Assembly: GCA_016705575.1 (NCBI GenBank)
Contig: JADIXX010000001.1
Location: 930,001 to 994,000 of the forward strand
DNA length: 64,000 bases
Reading direction: 5' to 3'
Source: Candidatus Aalborgicola defluviihabitans
GTDB taxonomy: Bacteria; Pseudomonadota; Gammaproteobacteria; Burkholderiales; Burkholderiaceae_C
In this document: positions 33,700 through 42,085 of the stretch, piece by piece
Layout: each line of letters starts with the position of its first letter
How positions within the stretch are numbered: position 1 is the first letter of the stretch
Program-made: the position numbers and the translations under genes
Notes under the pieces: model-generated
Databases searched by the model: none
Told to the model about the DNA's origin: nothing
What the model saw: the letters and a program-made list of their open reading frames with translations, nothing else

Positions 33700-34413
33700 T
33701 TAGAACGTAAGTGTCTTCACACCGTTGGCCGTGCCAAGCAAACACACCTGGGCGCGCTGAAAGGCAAACACGCCCACAGTCACGACACCGGGCCATTGGC
33801 TCACCTCGGCTTCAAACGCGCGCGGATCGGTAATCTGCAGGCCTGTCACGTCGACAATGAACTGACCGTTGTCAGTCACCAGCGGATGACCATCCTTTAG
33901 GCGCACCTTGGCGCTGCCGCCCTGGGCCGCAAACTGGGCAATCACCCGTTGCGTGGCCATGGGAATCACCTCAACCGGCAGCGGAAAAGCGCCCAGCGTT
34001 TGGACCAGCTTGGATTCATCCGCAATGCACACAAACCGGTCGGACTGGGCGGCCACGATCTTCTCCCGCGTGAGCGCCGCGCCGCCGCCCTTGACCATGT
34101 TGCCGTGGCCATCTATCTCATCGGCACCGTCGATGTAGACCGACAGGCGGGCAACCTCATTGGAGTCAAACACCGGAATGCCCAGGGCCTGCAGACGTTC
34201 GGTACTGGCCACGGAGCTGGATACGGCACCCTTTATCTGGTCTTTCATGGTAGCCAGCGCGTCAATGAACTTGTTGACGGTGGAGCCGGTACCCACGCCC
34301 ACAATCTCGCCCGGCACCACGTATTGCAGGGCGGCCTGCCCTACCAGGGTCTTGAGCTGATCTTGTGTGAGGGCGGGTGAAGCGTCGGTGGTGGGAGTGT
34401 TGGTTTGGGTCAT
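33700..34413 (-). CDS. rpiA: Ribose-5-phosphate isomerase A
   Basis: RpiA interconverts ribose 5-phosphate and ribulose 5-phosphate in the pentose phosphate pathway. It has 237 residues, with a short N-terminal extension (TNTPTTDASPAL). Motifs are VGVGTGSTVNKFIDAL, SSVASTERL, YIDGADEIDGHGNMVKGGGAALTREKI (shown here in pieces) and KLVQTLGAFPLPVEVIP. The catalytic Asp and Glu lie in the DGADEID segment and the lysine in MVKGGG. The start overlaps nothing; the pyrD gene is divergent, with its likely start 45 bp away. Confidence 0.96.
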   Translation of the reverse strand: MTQTNTPTTDASPALTQDQLKTLVGQAALQYVVPGEIVGVGTGSTVNKFIDALATMKDQIKGAVSSSVASTERLQALGIPVFDSNEVARLSVYIDGADEIDGHGNMVKGGGAALTREKIVAAQSDRFVCIADESKLVQTLGAFPLPVEVIPMATQRVIAQFAAQGGSAKVRLKDGHPLVTDNGQFIVDVTGLQITDPRAFEAEVSQWPGVVTVGVFAFQRAQVCLLGTANGVKTLTF

Positions 34414-34457
34414 GGGCGAAAATCATGGTAGTTACGAAATATTGCAGGAATTATCCA

Positions 34458-35510
34458 ATGTCTCTTGTTCCCTATGGTTTGGCGCGGCGTGTGTTGTTCA
34501 GTATGGACCCCGAAGTGGCCCACGAAATCACCATGGCCAGCCTGGCCCGTGCCCAGGGCACACCGCTAACGTGGGCCTATTGCGTTGACACCGTCAACGA
34601 CCCTATCACTCTGGCCGGCCTCACTTTTCCCAACCGCGTGGGCCTGGCCGCTGGCCTGGACAAGAACGCCCGCTGCATCGACGGTCTGGCCGCCATGGGC
34701 TTTGGCTTTGTAGAAGTGGGCACGGTCACGCCCAAGGCCCAGCCAGGCAACCCCAAGCCGCGCATGTTTCGCCTGCCCAAGGCCAACGCCATGATCAACC
34801 GCCTGGGCTTCAACAACGAAGGGCTGGATGCCTTTTTGCAGAACGTACAGCGCTCTGCCCTGCGCCGCCAAAAAAAGCCCGGCATGCTGCTGGGACTGAA
34901 CATTGGCAAGAACGCCGCCACACCCATCGAGAACGCCACCGACGACTACCTGCTTTGCCTGGATGGTGTGTACCCGCATGCCGACTATGTGACGGTCAAC
35001 ATCTCCAGCCCCAACACCAAAAACCTGCGCGCGCTACAAAGCGACGAGGCACTGGACGCCCTGCTGGGCGCCATTGCCCAGCGGCGCGAAGCCCTGCACC
35101 AGCAGCACGGCAAACGCATTCCGATCTTTGTGAAGATTGCGCCCGACCTGGACGAAGCCCAGGTCGGCGTCATTGCCGCCACACTGGTGCGCCATGGCAT
35201 GGACGGTGTGGTGGCCACCAACACCACGCTGAACCGCGACGCAGTCAAGGGTTTGCCCCACGCCGAGGAAACCGGTGGCCTGTCGGGCGCACCAGTGTTT
35301 GAGGCCAGCAACCAGGTGGTTCGCCAGTTGCGCGCCGCCCTGGGGCCCACGTTCCCCATCATTGGCGTAGGCGGCATCATGAGCGCGAGCGACGCGGTTG
35401 AAAAAATCCGCGCTGGCGCCGATGTGGTGCAAATCTATACCGGGCTGATTTACCAAGGGCCAGAGTTGGTCAAAGCCTCAGCTTTGGCGATCAAGGCAGT
35501 GGGAAAATAG
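34458..35510 (+). CDS. pyrD: Dihydroorotate dehydrogenase, quinone-dependent (class 2)
   Basis: PyrD oxidises dihydroorotate to orotate with FMN and passes electrons to quinone at the inner membrane. I chose ATG 34458 (350 residues, AGGA upstream), which gives the class 2 N-terminus SLVPYGLARRVLFSMDPE used for membrane association. Signatures are VGLAAGLDKNARCIDGLAAM, GFVEVGTVTPKAQPGNPKPR, RLGFNNEGLDAF, VNISSPNTKNLR with the catalytic serine, and GVGGIMSASDAVEKIRAGAD. It is divergent from rpiA and convergent with the FAD oxidoreductase gene. Confidence 0.96.
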   Translation: MSLVPYGLARRVLFSMDPEVAHEITMASLARAQGTPLTWAYCVDTVNDPITLAGLTFPNRVGLAAGLDKNARCIDGLAAMGFGFVEVGTVTPKAQPGNPKPRMFRLPKANAMINRLGFNNEGLDAFLQNVQRSALRRQKKPGMLLGLNIGKNAATPIENATDDYLLCLDGVYPHADYVTVNISSPNTKNLRALQSDEALDALLGAIAQRREALHQQHGKRIPIFVKIAPDLDEAQVGVIAATLVRHGMDGVVATNTTLNRDAVKGLPHAEETGGLSGAPVFEASNQVVRQLRAALGPTFPIIGVGGIMSASDAVEKIRAGADVVQIYTGLIYQGPELVKASALAIKAVGK

Positions 35511-35515
35511 ACTAC

Positions 35516-35566
35516 CAGCCCTCATCAACGCTTGCGATTACGCTACTGATTCAATAGCATTTCGCT
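35516..35566 (-). repeat. Dispersed ~58-bp repeat, intergenic copy after pyrD
   Basis: Read on the minus strand it begins TGCTATTGAATCAGTAGC and ends TGATGAGGGCTGGTAG, matching the element in lpdA, aceF and the lhgO-like gene. It fills the gap between the convergent ends of pyrD and the FAD oxidoreductase gene and extends a few codons into the end of the latter. Confidence 0.6.
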
Positions 35567-36646
35567 AACCCGCTCGGCTATGGCCAGGCAACAGGTCAGG
35601 CCCGGTGATTCAATGCCAAACAAGTTAACCAAGCCGGGTATGCCGTGGTCGCGTGGCCCCTGAATGCAAAAGTCGCGTGCGGGTTCGTTGGGGCCGCTGA
35701 TCTTGGGTCGGACGCCAGCATAGGCTGGCGCCAGCGCACCGTCGGGCAATGCGGGCCAGTATTTGCGCACCTCGGCATAAAAGGCGTCCCCCCGTTCGGG
35801 CGACACCCGGGTGTCATCGGGGCTGTCTACCCATTGAACATCCGGCCCAAAGCGCGCCTGGCCGCCCAAGTCCAGCGTCAGGTGCACGCCCAAACCAGCG
35901 GCTTCGGGCACCGGATAGATCAGGCGCGTAAACGGAGAACGGCCTGCCAACGTGAAGTAATTGCCTTTGGCAAAGTAGGCAGTTGGCACATGGCGTGCAT
36001 CCAGCCCTTCAAAGCGCGCCGCCAATGCTGGCGCTTGCAGGCCCGCTGCGTTTACTACCAGTCTGGCAGCTAACCGTGTGCCATCAACCGCTACCAATTC
36101 AATAGCTTCCTGTGTATATTTTGCGAGGGCTAGAGGCGAATTTAGTGCCAATACACCGCCGGCATGCTCGGTATCGGCCAGCAAGGACAGCATCAACCCA
36201 TGGCTGTCCACAATACCAGTGGAAGGTGAATACAAAGCGCCTACACAGCGCAACGCCGGCTCGTCGGCTTGGGCCTGGACGGCATCCAGCCATTGCAGGT
36301 CCATAACGCCATTGGCCAAGGCGCGGTCGTGGATGAAGTGGAGTTGCGCCAACTGTTCCAACGAGGTGGCCACAATGAACTTGCCACAGCGCTGGTGCGC
36401 CACACCACGCTCTGCGCAGTAGTCGTACAGCAAGCGATTGCCCTGCACGCACAGTTGCGCCTTCAGCGAGCCCGTGGCGTAGTACATGCCAGCGTGGATG
36501 ACTTCGCTATTGCGTGAGCTGGTTTGTGTGCCTATGGCCGCGCAGGCCTCCAGAACCAGCACCTCGCGACCGGCCAGCGCCAGGGTGCGCGCCACCGCCA
36601 AGCCGACCACGCCGGCCCCGATGACAACACAATCAACCTGCTCCAA
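35543..36646 (-). CDS. lhgO: FAD-dependent oxidoreductase, L-2-hydroxyglutarate dehydrogenase-like
   Basis: This is a 367-residue DAO-fold flavoprotein. The N-terminal FAD motif is VDCVVIGAGVVGLAVARTLA. It is followed by SSRNSEVIHAGMYYATGSLKA, typical of L-2-hydroxyglutarate oxidases and dehydrogenases. RPKISGP near residue 318 and the C-terminal IESPGLTCCLAIAE also fit the LhgO group. It should oxidise L-2-hydroxyglutarate or a related 2-hydroxy acid, donating electrons to the respiratory chain; the exact substrate is an inference from the family. The start codon appears to be TTG at 36646, because no in-frame ATG precedes the FAD motif. Residues of about 167-186 (SPLALAKYTQEAIELVAV) are encoded by a copy of the dispersed repeat. 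Confidence 0.8.
   Translation of the reverse strand: MEQVDCVVIGAGVVGLAVARTLALAGREVLVLEACAAIGTQTSSRNSEVIHAGMYYATGSLKAQLCVQGNRLLYDYCAERGVAHQRCGKFIVATSLEQLAQLHFIHDRALANGVMDLQWLDAVQAQADEPALRCVGALYSPSTGIVDSHGLMLSLLADTEHAGGVLALNSPLALAKYTQEAIELVAVDGTRLAARLVVNAAGLQAPALAARFEGLDARHVPTAYFAKGNYFTLAGRSPFTRLIYPVPEAAGLGVHLTLDLGGQARFGPDVQWVDSPDDTRVSPERGDAFYAEVRKYWPALPDGALAPAYAGVRPKISGPNEPARDFCIQGPRDHGIPGLVNLFGIESPGLTCCLAIAERVSEMLLNQ
36088..36146 (+). repeat. Dispersed ~58-bp repeat, copy in the lhgO-like gene
   Basis: The plus strand reads CGCTACCAATTCAATAGCTT, then TATATTTTGCGAGGGCTAGA, then GGCGAATTTAG. It is in the same orientation and frame relative to the gene as the copies in lpdA and aceF. Confidence 0.65.
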
Positions 36647-36802
36647 AGCGATGCCCTTCGTCGTAGCAGGTCAATTCAACTCCAAATAAATAAAATCGCA
36701 AGGGTCAATCCAATGTCTATTGAGCGACACGGTGAGGTACGCCCGTGCTTCGGTCGGCGTCATGCCCAAACCGGCGCAACACCGGTGTACCATCTTATCC
36801 CC

Positions 36803-37492
36803 ATGAGCACCGAAGAAACCAACAGCACTGACATCAGCCGCATTCCCTTCAAGGCGCTGGGTCTGCGTACCGGCATGGCCTTGCAGACCCGCCGACTGGT
36901 GGAAGGTGCGAGCAAAAAAGAGTCCCAATTTTTTGGCGCCATCGAAGGCAAAGGTGTGATGGTGGGGCCCATGGGCCCGGACGGCGTCAGCACTGAGTTG
37001 GATGACGGCGAAGTGTGCGTCGTGCGCGGCTTTACCGGGCTGTATGAGTTCTCGTTTTTGAGCAAGGTACTGCAGACCTTTCAAAAGCCCTTTGCCTACG
37101 CCCTGCTAGCCTACCCCGCCCAAGTGGACGCCCGCAAGGTGCGCCAGTCCATGCGCACCAAGACATCCTGGCCTGCCACCGTGCAAACCGCAGCCAAAGA
37201 CGCGCAACCGGCTGGGCCTGCCTTGCAAGGCACTTTGGTGGACATCAGCATGCATGGCGCCATGATCAAAATCGAGTCAGCCCTTTCCACAGTGGGTGAC
37301 ATGGTGACCCTGAGACTGAGCGTAACCTTTGAAGACCAACCGGTGCAATTGAACTTGAACGCCAGCATTGGCCACAACAACCGTACCGCAACAGATCCTG
37401 CGTTCTACGTTGGCCTGGTTTTTCACAACCTCACCCAGCTCGACAAACTGGTGCTGAACTACGCCACGCAGTCTGCGGCCGAGCGGCAGTGA
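36803..37492 (+). CDS. PilZ-domain protein (YcgR-like)
   Basis: I chose ATG 36803 (229 residues, MSTEETNSTDISRIPF) because sequence before it lacks protein character, although the frame is open upstream. The N-terminal part (about 10-110) resembles the YcgR/FlgZ N-terminal domain (IPFKALGLRTGMALQTRRL). The C-terminal half is PilZ-like: RTKTSWPATV, then GTLVDISMHGAMIKIES and GLVFHNLTQLDKLVL. The canonical RxxxR c-di-GMP motif is only partly recognisable (RQSMRTK) and D/NxSxxG is represented by DISMHG, so c-di-GMP binding is probable but not certain. It may link c-di-GMP to motility or to the exopolysaccharide genes next to it (inference). Confidence 0.75.
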   Translation: MSTEETNSTDISRIPFKALGLRTGMALQTRRLVEGASKKESQFFGAIEGKGVMVGPMGPDGVSTELDDGEVCVVRGFTGLYEFSFLSKVLQTFQKPFAYALLAYPAQVDARKVRQSMRTKTSWPATVQTAAKDAQPAGPALQGTLVDISMHGAMIKIESALSTVGDMVTLRLSVTFEDQPVQLNLNASIGHNNRTATDPAFYVGLVFHNLTQLDKLVLNYATQSAAERQ

Positions 37493-37607
37493 TTTGGGCA
37501 AGATTCAATCGGTCCGGACAAGCATGGATTCAGAAGCGAAGGCGCATCACCGTTGGATCATTGACGCCGTTGTTTCCAGCCTACTCTGAACTGCGTAAAC
37601 CGACTGG

Positions 37608-38309
37608 TCAGCGTCGTAGCACTATGCCAGCTTGATCTGCCATTGCGGTCAATTTTTTACGCAGCGGCGCCTTGGCATTTGCCACCATATCGACAACGGC
37701 CTTTTGACGCTTGACTCCCAGGCGCGACCAGTTGGCAAATCCGATTTCAGCAAGTGGGCTCTGTAGCGCAGCTTCGGTTTGCCCGTACTGCATCGCGTGA
37801 TCAAAGGCAGACCAGAACTCCTCGTCATGCTGTTCCCGCAGGTGCTTGGCCAGTGCGAGATAGGTCAAGGAATACGGAAAGGTTGGCCTCAACGCGCTGG
37901 CTTCGCGGTAATGGTCGATGGCGGCTTCCATCAGGGTCTGCTGCAATAGGTGCTCAGGCCCATCAATTGGTACATCACCCATGCCTTGCGAACGCGCGGC
38001 ATGCAGAAAACCCAAATCGTCATGCAACCGCGCATTGCCAGGCACCGCGTTCAAAGCCGACTGCAGCTGACCTCGGGTCCGATCCCAAAGCTCGGGCGTA
38101 AAGGCGGGACCACTGCCCTCCCGCCATTCAGCAACAATGCTGCGCGCGCTCAGGGTGATTGCATCTGCCCATGCCGCCCGTAACACAAACCACAGGGTTG
38201 CGCTGCCCAAAACCAACAAAGCAAGAAGCCCCACGATCATCACTGGACGGCTCAGCGATGGCTTGGAGGTCTGGGGACCGCAAACGACAAATTCTGAATT
38301 GATGGTCAC
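37608..38309 (-). CDS. TPR-like membrane protein of the EPS operon (VpsP-like)
   Basis: This protein has 233 residues and starts at a GTG that overlaps the stop of the upstream phosphatase gene by four bases (GTGA), so it is translationally coupled. One N-terminal transmembrane helix (VMIVGLLALLVLGSATLWFV, about 23-42) is followed by a periplasmic alpha-helical region with TPR-like helices (HYREASALRPTFPYSLTYLA, ALAKHLREQHDEEF). From memory it resembles VpsP-family proteins encoded in exopolysaccharide clusters of betaproteobacteria. The role in polymer export or assembly is inferred from context only. It is the last gene of the minus-strand EPS group. Confidence 0.6.
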   Translation of the reverse strand: MTINSEFVVCGPQTSKPSLSRPVMIVGLLALLVLGSATLWFVLRAAWADAITLSARSIVAEWREGSGPAFTPELWDRTRGQLQSALNAVPGNARLHDDLGFLHAARSQGMGDVPIDGPEHLLQQTLMEAAIDHYREASALRPTFPYSLTYLALAKHLREQHDEEFWSAFDHAMQYGQTEAALQSPLAEIGFANWSRLGVKRQKAVVDMVANAKAPLRKKLTAMADQAGIVLRR

Positions 38310-39031
38310 GCCCCTTGTATTCCAAAAATACGGGCTGGTCGCTCCACAACCATGCTGTGCGCGATTGCATCGCCGTACCGCAACGCCAACACGTCCCGTG
38401 CTTCACTGAGCAGCGGTGGGCGACTGCCGAGGTTGTGGGCATCCGTGGCAGCCAGACAGTGAAATCCCCCTTCAACCAGTCCAAACGCAACTTTCTGTGC
38501 AACGACTCCAAATCGGCCTGACAAGGATCCCGCCGTCAGTTGCAACCAACACCCCGCATCAGTGAACTCCAGAATACGATCAGGTTGGGCCATGACGGCC
38601 TTGTTGCGCTCTGGATGGGCAATCAGCGGACGGATCTTGAGCTTGAGGAGGCTGTAGATAAAACGGCTGCTGCCGACCGGGATGAGGTGGTGTGGAAACT
38701 CCAGCAACAATATTCGCCAACCATCAACCTCCCCCAGAAACGGGGCCTGGTTGTCTGCAATCAAATCCATCAACTCCGGGCATAAGCGGGCCTCGCCCCC
38801 CAAACGCAACTCCAGAGGAATTCTGGCAGCCCTTATCTGCTCAGCGAAGCTGGCAAACACGCCTTCCAGACTACTGCGCTGATTGACGTATCGGTCAGGA
38901 TCGATGTGTGAGGTCAGCATCGAGTGGGTGATGCCATCGGCCACTGCCGCCCTGGCTAGTGCCAGTGCTTCATCGACTGTTTCCGGTCCGTCATCGATAC
39001 CAGGCAGAAAATGGCAGTGCAGATCGATCAT
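38306..39031 (-). CDS. CpsB/CapC-type tyrosine-protein phosphatase (PHP family)
   Basis: This 241-residue PHP-fold phosphatase starts MIDLHCHFLPGIDDGP, the canonical metal-binding start of CpsB/CapC/YwqE enzymes. Other metal-ligand motifs follow: THSMLTSHID, IAHPERNKA, and ATDAHNLGSRP near the C-terminus. It should dephosphorylate the tyrosine cluster of the adjacent Wzc-type kinase and so control exopolysaccharide chain length or output. It lies 17 bp after the kinase gene and is coupled to the following TPR-like gene. Family assignment is firm; the specific target is an inference from the operon. Confidence 0.88.
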   Translation of the reverse strand: MIDLHCHFLPGIDDGPETVDEALALARAAVADGITHSMLTSHIDPDRYVNQRSSLEGVFASFAEQIRAARIPLELRLGGEARLCPELMDLIADNQAPFLGEVDGWRILLLEFPHHLIPVGSSRFIYSLLKLKIRPLIAHPERNKAVMAQPDRILEFTDAGCWLQLTAGSLSGRFGVVAQKVAFGLVEGGFHCLAATDAHNLGSRPPLLSEARDVLALRYGDAIAHSMVVERPARIFGIQGA

Positions 39032-39048
39032 TGCTTAGGCCGCGCATC

Positions 39049-41400
39049 CTACGATGGTCTGGTTTCGGCAGGCGCAGGCGCAACCTGAACGACCTGATTG
39101 AGGACTACTGGGGTCTTGCCCTTAGCCGCTGTTTTTGGGGAGGGCGGCGTCTTGCCATAGCTCTTGCCGTAGGTACCCCCGTAGGTACTACTGTAAGTTC
39201 CATACCCATGCTTGCCGTAACCGGAATATTCACCGTAGTACTTCTCTGCCTTGTTGAAATCCAAAGCGTTGAGCACAACGCCCACAATGTGCCCACCCGC
39301 CCGACGCAGCCGCTGCAAAGACTTGCGGGCCATCGGATAGGGGGTACTTTGCGCCTTGGTAACAAAGATGACGCCGCTGGCGCGCGATGCAATGACCACC
39401 GCGTCACTGACCAGCTCCACAGGTGGTGAATCGATGATAACAATCTCAAAGTGCTTGCGCAGCGCCTCCAACGTTTGCCCAAAACGATCGGAATGCAGCA
39501 GTTCCAAAGGATTAGGTGGTATCACACCCGATGTCATGACCACTAGCCTGGAGCCTTCAATCTGGTGCACACATTCACTCAGCTTTGCCGTGCCGGCAAC
39601 CAGTTCAGACAAACCAGGTATGCTCGGGTCCAAGCCATAACATTTGGCGATACTGGGGCGGCGCATGTCTGCATCCAGCAACAGTGTTTTCTTGGTCAAC
39701 GCATGGGCCATCGCCAAATTGCTGGAAAAGGTGGTCTTGCCCTCACCCGGCACACTCGACGTCACAACGATCGCTCGGGACGATACATCAACAGATGACA
39801 GCAATACGCCCGTGCGCGCCGTGCGAATGGCCTCCGCATATAGAGAATTGGGAGAATCCAATACCAAGCGGCCGCTAACCATGCGCTCAGCACTTTTCTT
39901 GTCGAGCATCGGCATGACCGTGAGCAAAGGCTGCTTGAGGTGCACTTCCACGTCTTCGGTTGTCTTGAGCGTGTTATCCAACAACTCCAGCAGCAACGCC
40001 AGCATGCAGCCCGCCAGCAAACCCATCAACAACGCCACCGTAACAATCAACACCTTTCTGGGCTTGATGGGTCCACCCGGAACTTCCGCCGCATCCACCA
40101 CGCGTGCGACCATCGATTGCAGGTCACCAGCAACATTGGTCTCCTTTGCGCGCTTGATGAACATGTCGTACATCTGCTTGTTGGAATCCACTTCGCGTTC
40201 ATATTGGCCCAGCTCGAACTCCTTGCGGTTCACGTTTTGAACCGTGCCCCGCGCGGCTGCCAACGAGCTTTCCAGCATTCTCTCGGTGCTGCGTGCACGC
40301 TCATACTCGTTGTTAATACCGCCTACCACCAGTTCAATCTGGCGCTGCAGGTTCTCAGAGGCTGTCTTGGCCTCGGACTCGGCCTGTAGGTACTTCGGGT
40401 GTTCTTTGCCATAACGTTGTGACACGTCGGCTAGTTTGCGGGCGGTCTCCGCAGTCTGCCGCTTGGCGTCTGTTACCTGCATACTATTAAGCACTGCAGG
40501 CTGGGACGCCAGGTCTCCGACTTTGGCTGCATCTTTGACAATTCTGTATGTCGCCTCAATCTCTGCACGGCGTGTGCGCGCCTCGATCAAGCGAGTTTGT
40601 AGCTGCTCCATCTGCTGCCCGCTACCGCCCTGGGAGTTGTCTTTGACACTGACCAGACCCTGCTTTTCACGGTATCCCTGAAGAACCTGTTCCGACTGAT
40701 TCAGCTTTTCTTTCAATCCTGAGAGCCGTTCCTGCAGCCACACCGATGCCGAGCGCGTCATCTGATATCGCGCATCAAGATCGTTTTCGATGTAGGTCTC
40801 GGCAATAGTATTGGTGATCTTCGCGGCAAGCGCCGCGTCAGTCGACACAAACCTGACCACCACCAACTGACTCAACCGGATCGGTTCAATGGAAAGGCCG
40901 CCTGTCACCGCAGGCAAAACAGCCTCAGCCAAGGACTTTTCGTTCCACTCTCTTGGTGCACCTTTTTTCGCAAAACCAATTTGCTCCAAAAATGCCGCAA
41001 GGCCTTTCTTCGGTGCACGCGGATCATACGCAGGATAGTCGTACAGCTTGATTTTTTCAATCGCTTTGAGGGCTACTTCCCGGGACTTGATGATTTCTAC
41101 CTGCGTCTGGAAATATTCGCGGGTGGCGCGCATACCGGAATAGACGTCCTCGATGCTGACAACCTTCTGCTTGGACAATTCAATCAGAACGGTAGCCTTG
41201 GCTTCATAGATGGGCGTAGTCACAAACGCAATCACACCCGCAACAAGCGTCACCACCAGAGCAAGCGCCATAATGGCCCACTTGTACTTGCGCAGGGTGC
41301 GCCAGTACTCTACAAAATCCAGGCTCGGCTCCCGTCCTTCCGGATCGTGCAAAAAGAGATGCTGCGCAGATGTATGCGCTTCAGACTTGGTTTCGGACAT
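39049..41400 (-). CDS. Wzc-type polysaccharide co-polymerase / tyrosine autokinase
   Basis: This 783-residue inner-membrane protein controls polysaccharide chain length. The N-terminal Wzz domain follows FVEYWRTLRKYKWAIMALAL, with two transmembrane helices (about 34-55 and about 460-480). They flank a long periplasmic coiled-coil region (for example LQTRLIEARTRRAEIEATY). The cytoplasmic BY-kinase has the Walker A motif SSVPGEGKTTFSSNLA, the A' motif TLLLDADMRRPS and the Walker B motif IVIIDSPPV. The C-terminus has a tyrosine-rich tail (EKYYGEYSGYGKHGYGTYSS and more), the expected autophosphorylation sites. It works with the CpsB-type phosphatase and the Wza-like exporter encoded next to it. 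The exact polymer is unknown. Confidence 0.93.
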   Translation of the reverse strand: MSETKSEAHTSAQHLFLHDPEGREPSLDFVEYWRTLRKYKWAIMALALVVTLVAGVIAFVTTPIYEAKATVLIELSKQKVVSIEDVYSGMRATREYFQTQVEIIKSREVALKAIEKIKLYDYPAYDPRAPKKGLAAFLEQIGFAKKGAPREWNEKSLAEAVLPAVTGGLSIEPIRLSQLVVVRFVSTDAALAAKITNTIAETYIENDLDARYQMTRSASVWLQERLSGLKEKLNQSEQVLQGYREKQGLVSVKDNSQGGSGQQMEQLQTRLIEARTRRAEIEATYRIVKDAAKVGDLASQPAVLNSMQVTDAKRQTAETARKLADVSQRYGKEHPKYLQAESEAKTASENLQRQIELVVGGINNEYERARSTERMLESSLAAARGTVQNVNRKEFELGQYEREVDSNKQMYDMFIKRAKETNVAGDLQSMVARVVDAAEVPGGPIKPRKVLIVTVALLMGLLAGCMLALLLELLDNTLKTTEDVEVHLKQPLLTVMPMLDKKSAERMVSGRLVLDSPNSLYAEAIRTARTGVLLSSVDVSSRAIVVTSSVPGEGKTTFSSNLAMAHALTKKTLLLDADMRRPSIAKCYGLDPSIPGLSELVAGTAKLSECVHQIEGSRLVVMTSGVIPPNPLELLHSDRFGQTLEALRKHFEIVIIDSPPVELVSDAVVIASRASGVIFVTKAQSTPYPMARKSLQRLRRAGGHIVGVVLNALDFNKAEKYYGEYSGYGKHGYGTYSSTYGGTYGKSYGKTPPSPKTAAKGKTPVVLNQVVQVAPAPAETRPS

Positions 41401-41417
41401 GTTGAAGTTCGATTGGC

Positions 41418-42032
41418 TCAGAAGAACGACTCTTCGATGAACACCGTGTCACCGGGGTTAACCGGGCTATTGATGTCGGCTTTTTGTGGACGCCCGGTCG
41501 GGTCACCTTCGCGGATGATGGATATCTTGGAAAACGAAGCGCGTTCCTTGAAGCCTCCAGCCAATGAACTGGCCTTGAGTACTGTCAACCCGGGTTGAAA
41601 GGGGTAACCACCAGGACGCTCCACCATTCCATTGATGTAAAACGGCCGGTATTCTTCAATGGTAATCGATACGCGTGGATTGACCAGATATCGTCCGTTA
41701 AGACCTGCTGTAATGCTTTTTTCGATTTCACCAATGGTAAGACCCAGTGCACGAACTTCACCCAATACCGGATACGGGATTGTCCCGGCATCTGACAATC
41801 GAACCCTTTCACGGCTCAGATCATCCTCACCAAAGACCCGAATGGTGATGACATCACCAGCAGCCAGCTTGTAGGTTGACAACAGAGACGCAACGTCCTT
41901 AGGCAAGGGAGTCGGCGATTGCGCCTGGGCAAGCGTAACCAGTGCACAAGCAAACGCGAATACCAGGAAGGCAAACGAACAAATACCGCGAAGGCAGTGT
42001 GTTGAGGCACGGAGCCTATCTAGTCGGAACAT
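41418..42032 (-). CDS. Wza-like polysaccharide export protein
   Basis: This protein has 204 residues from the ATG at 42032; a TTG two codons upstream is also open. A signal peptide (GICSFAFLVFAFACALVTLAQA) is followed by a Poly_export domain (LSTYKLAAGDVITIRVFGED) and SLBB repeats (YLVNPRVSITIEEYRPFYIN and GEVRALGLTIGEIE). No lipobox cysteine is seen at the cleavage site, unlike E. coli Wza. The barrel-forming C-terminus of Wza is absent. It should form the periplasmic part of the export channel, probably with the outer-membrane protein encoded just upstream. The kinase gene follows after 17 bp. Confidence 0.88.
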   Translation of the reverse strand: MFRLDRLRASTHCLRGICSFAFLVFAFACALVTLAQAQSPTPLPKDVASLLSTYKLAAGDVITIRVFGEDDLSRERVRLSDAGTIPYPVLGEVRALGLTIGEIEKSITAGLNGRYLVNPRVSITIEEYRPFYINGMVERPGGYPFQPGLTVLKASSLAGGFKERASFSKISIIREGDPTGRPQKADINSPVNPGDTVFIEESFF

Positions 42033-42085
42033 GATCAACTTTCACGGTCAGGGGAGTGAATCCCCCGGAGACAGGGATCAACGCG

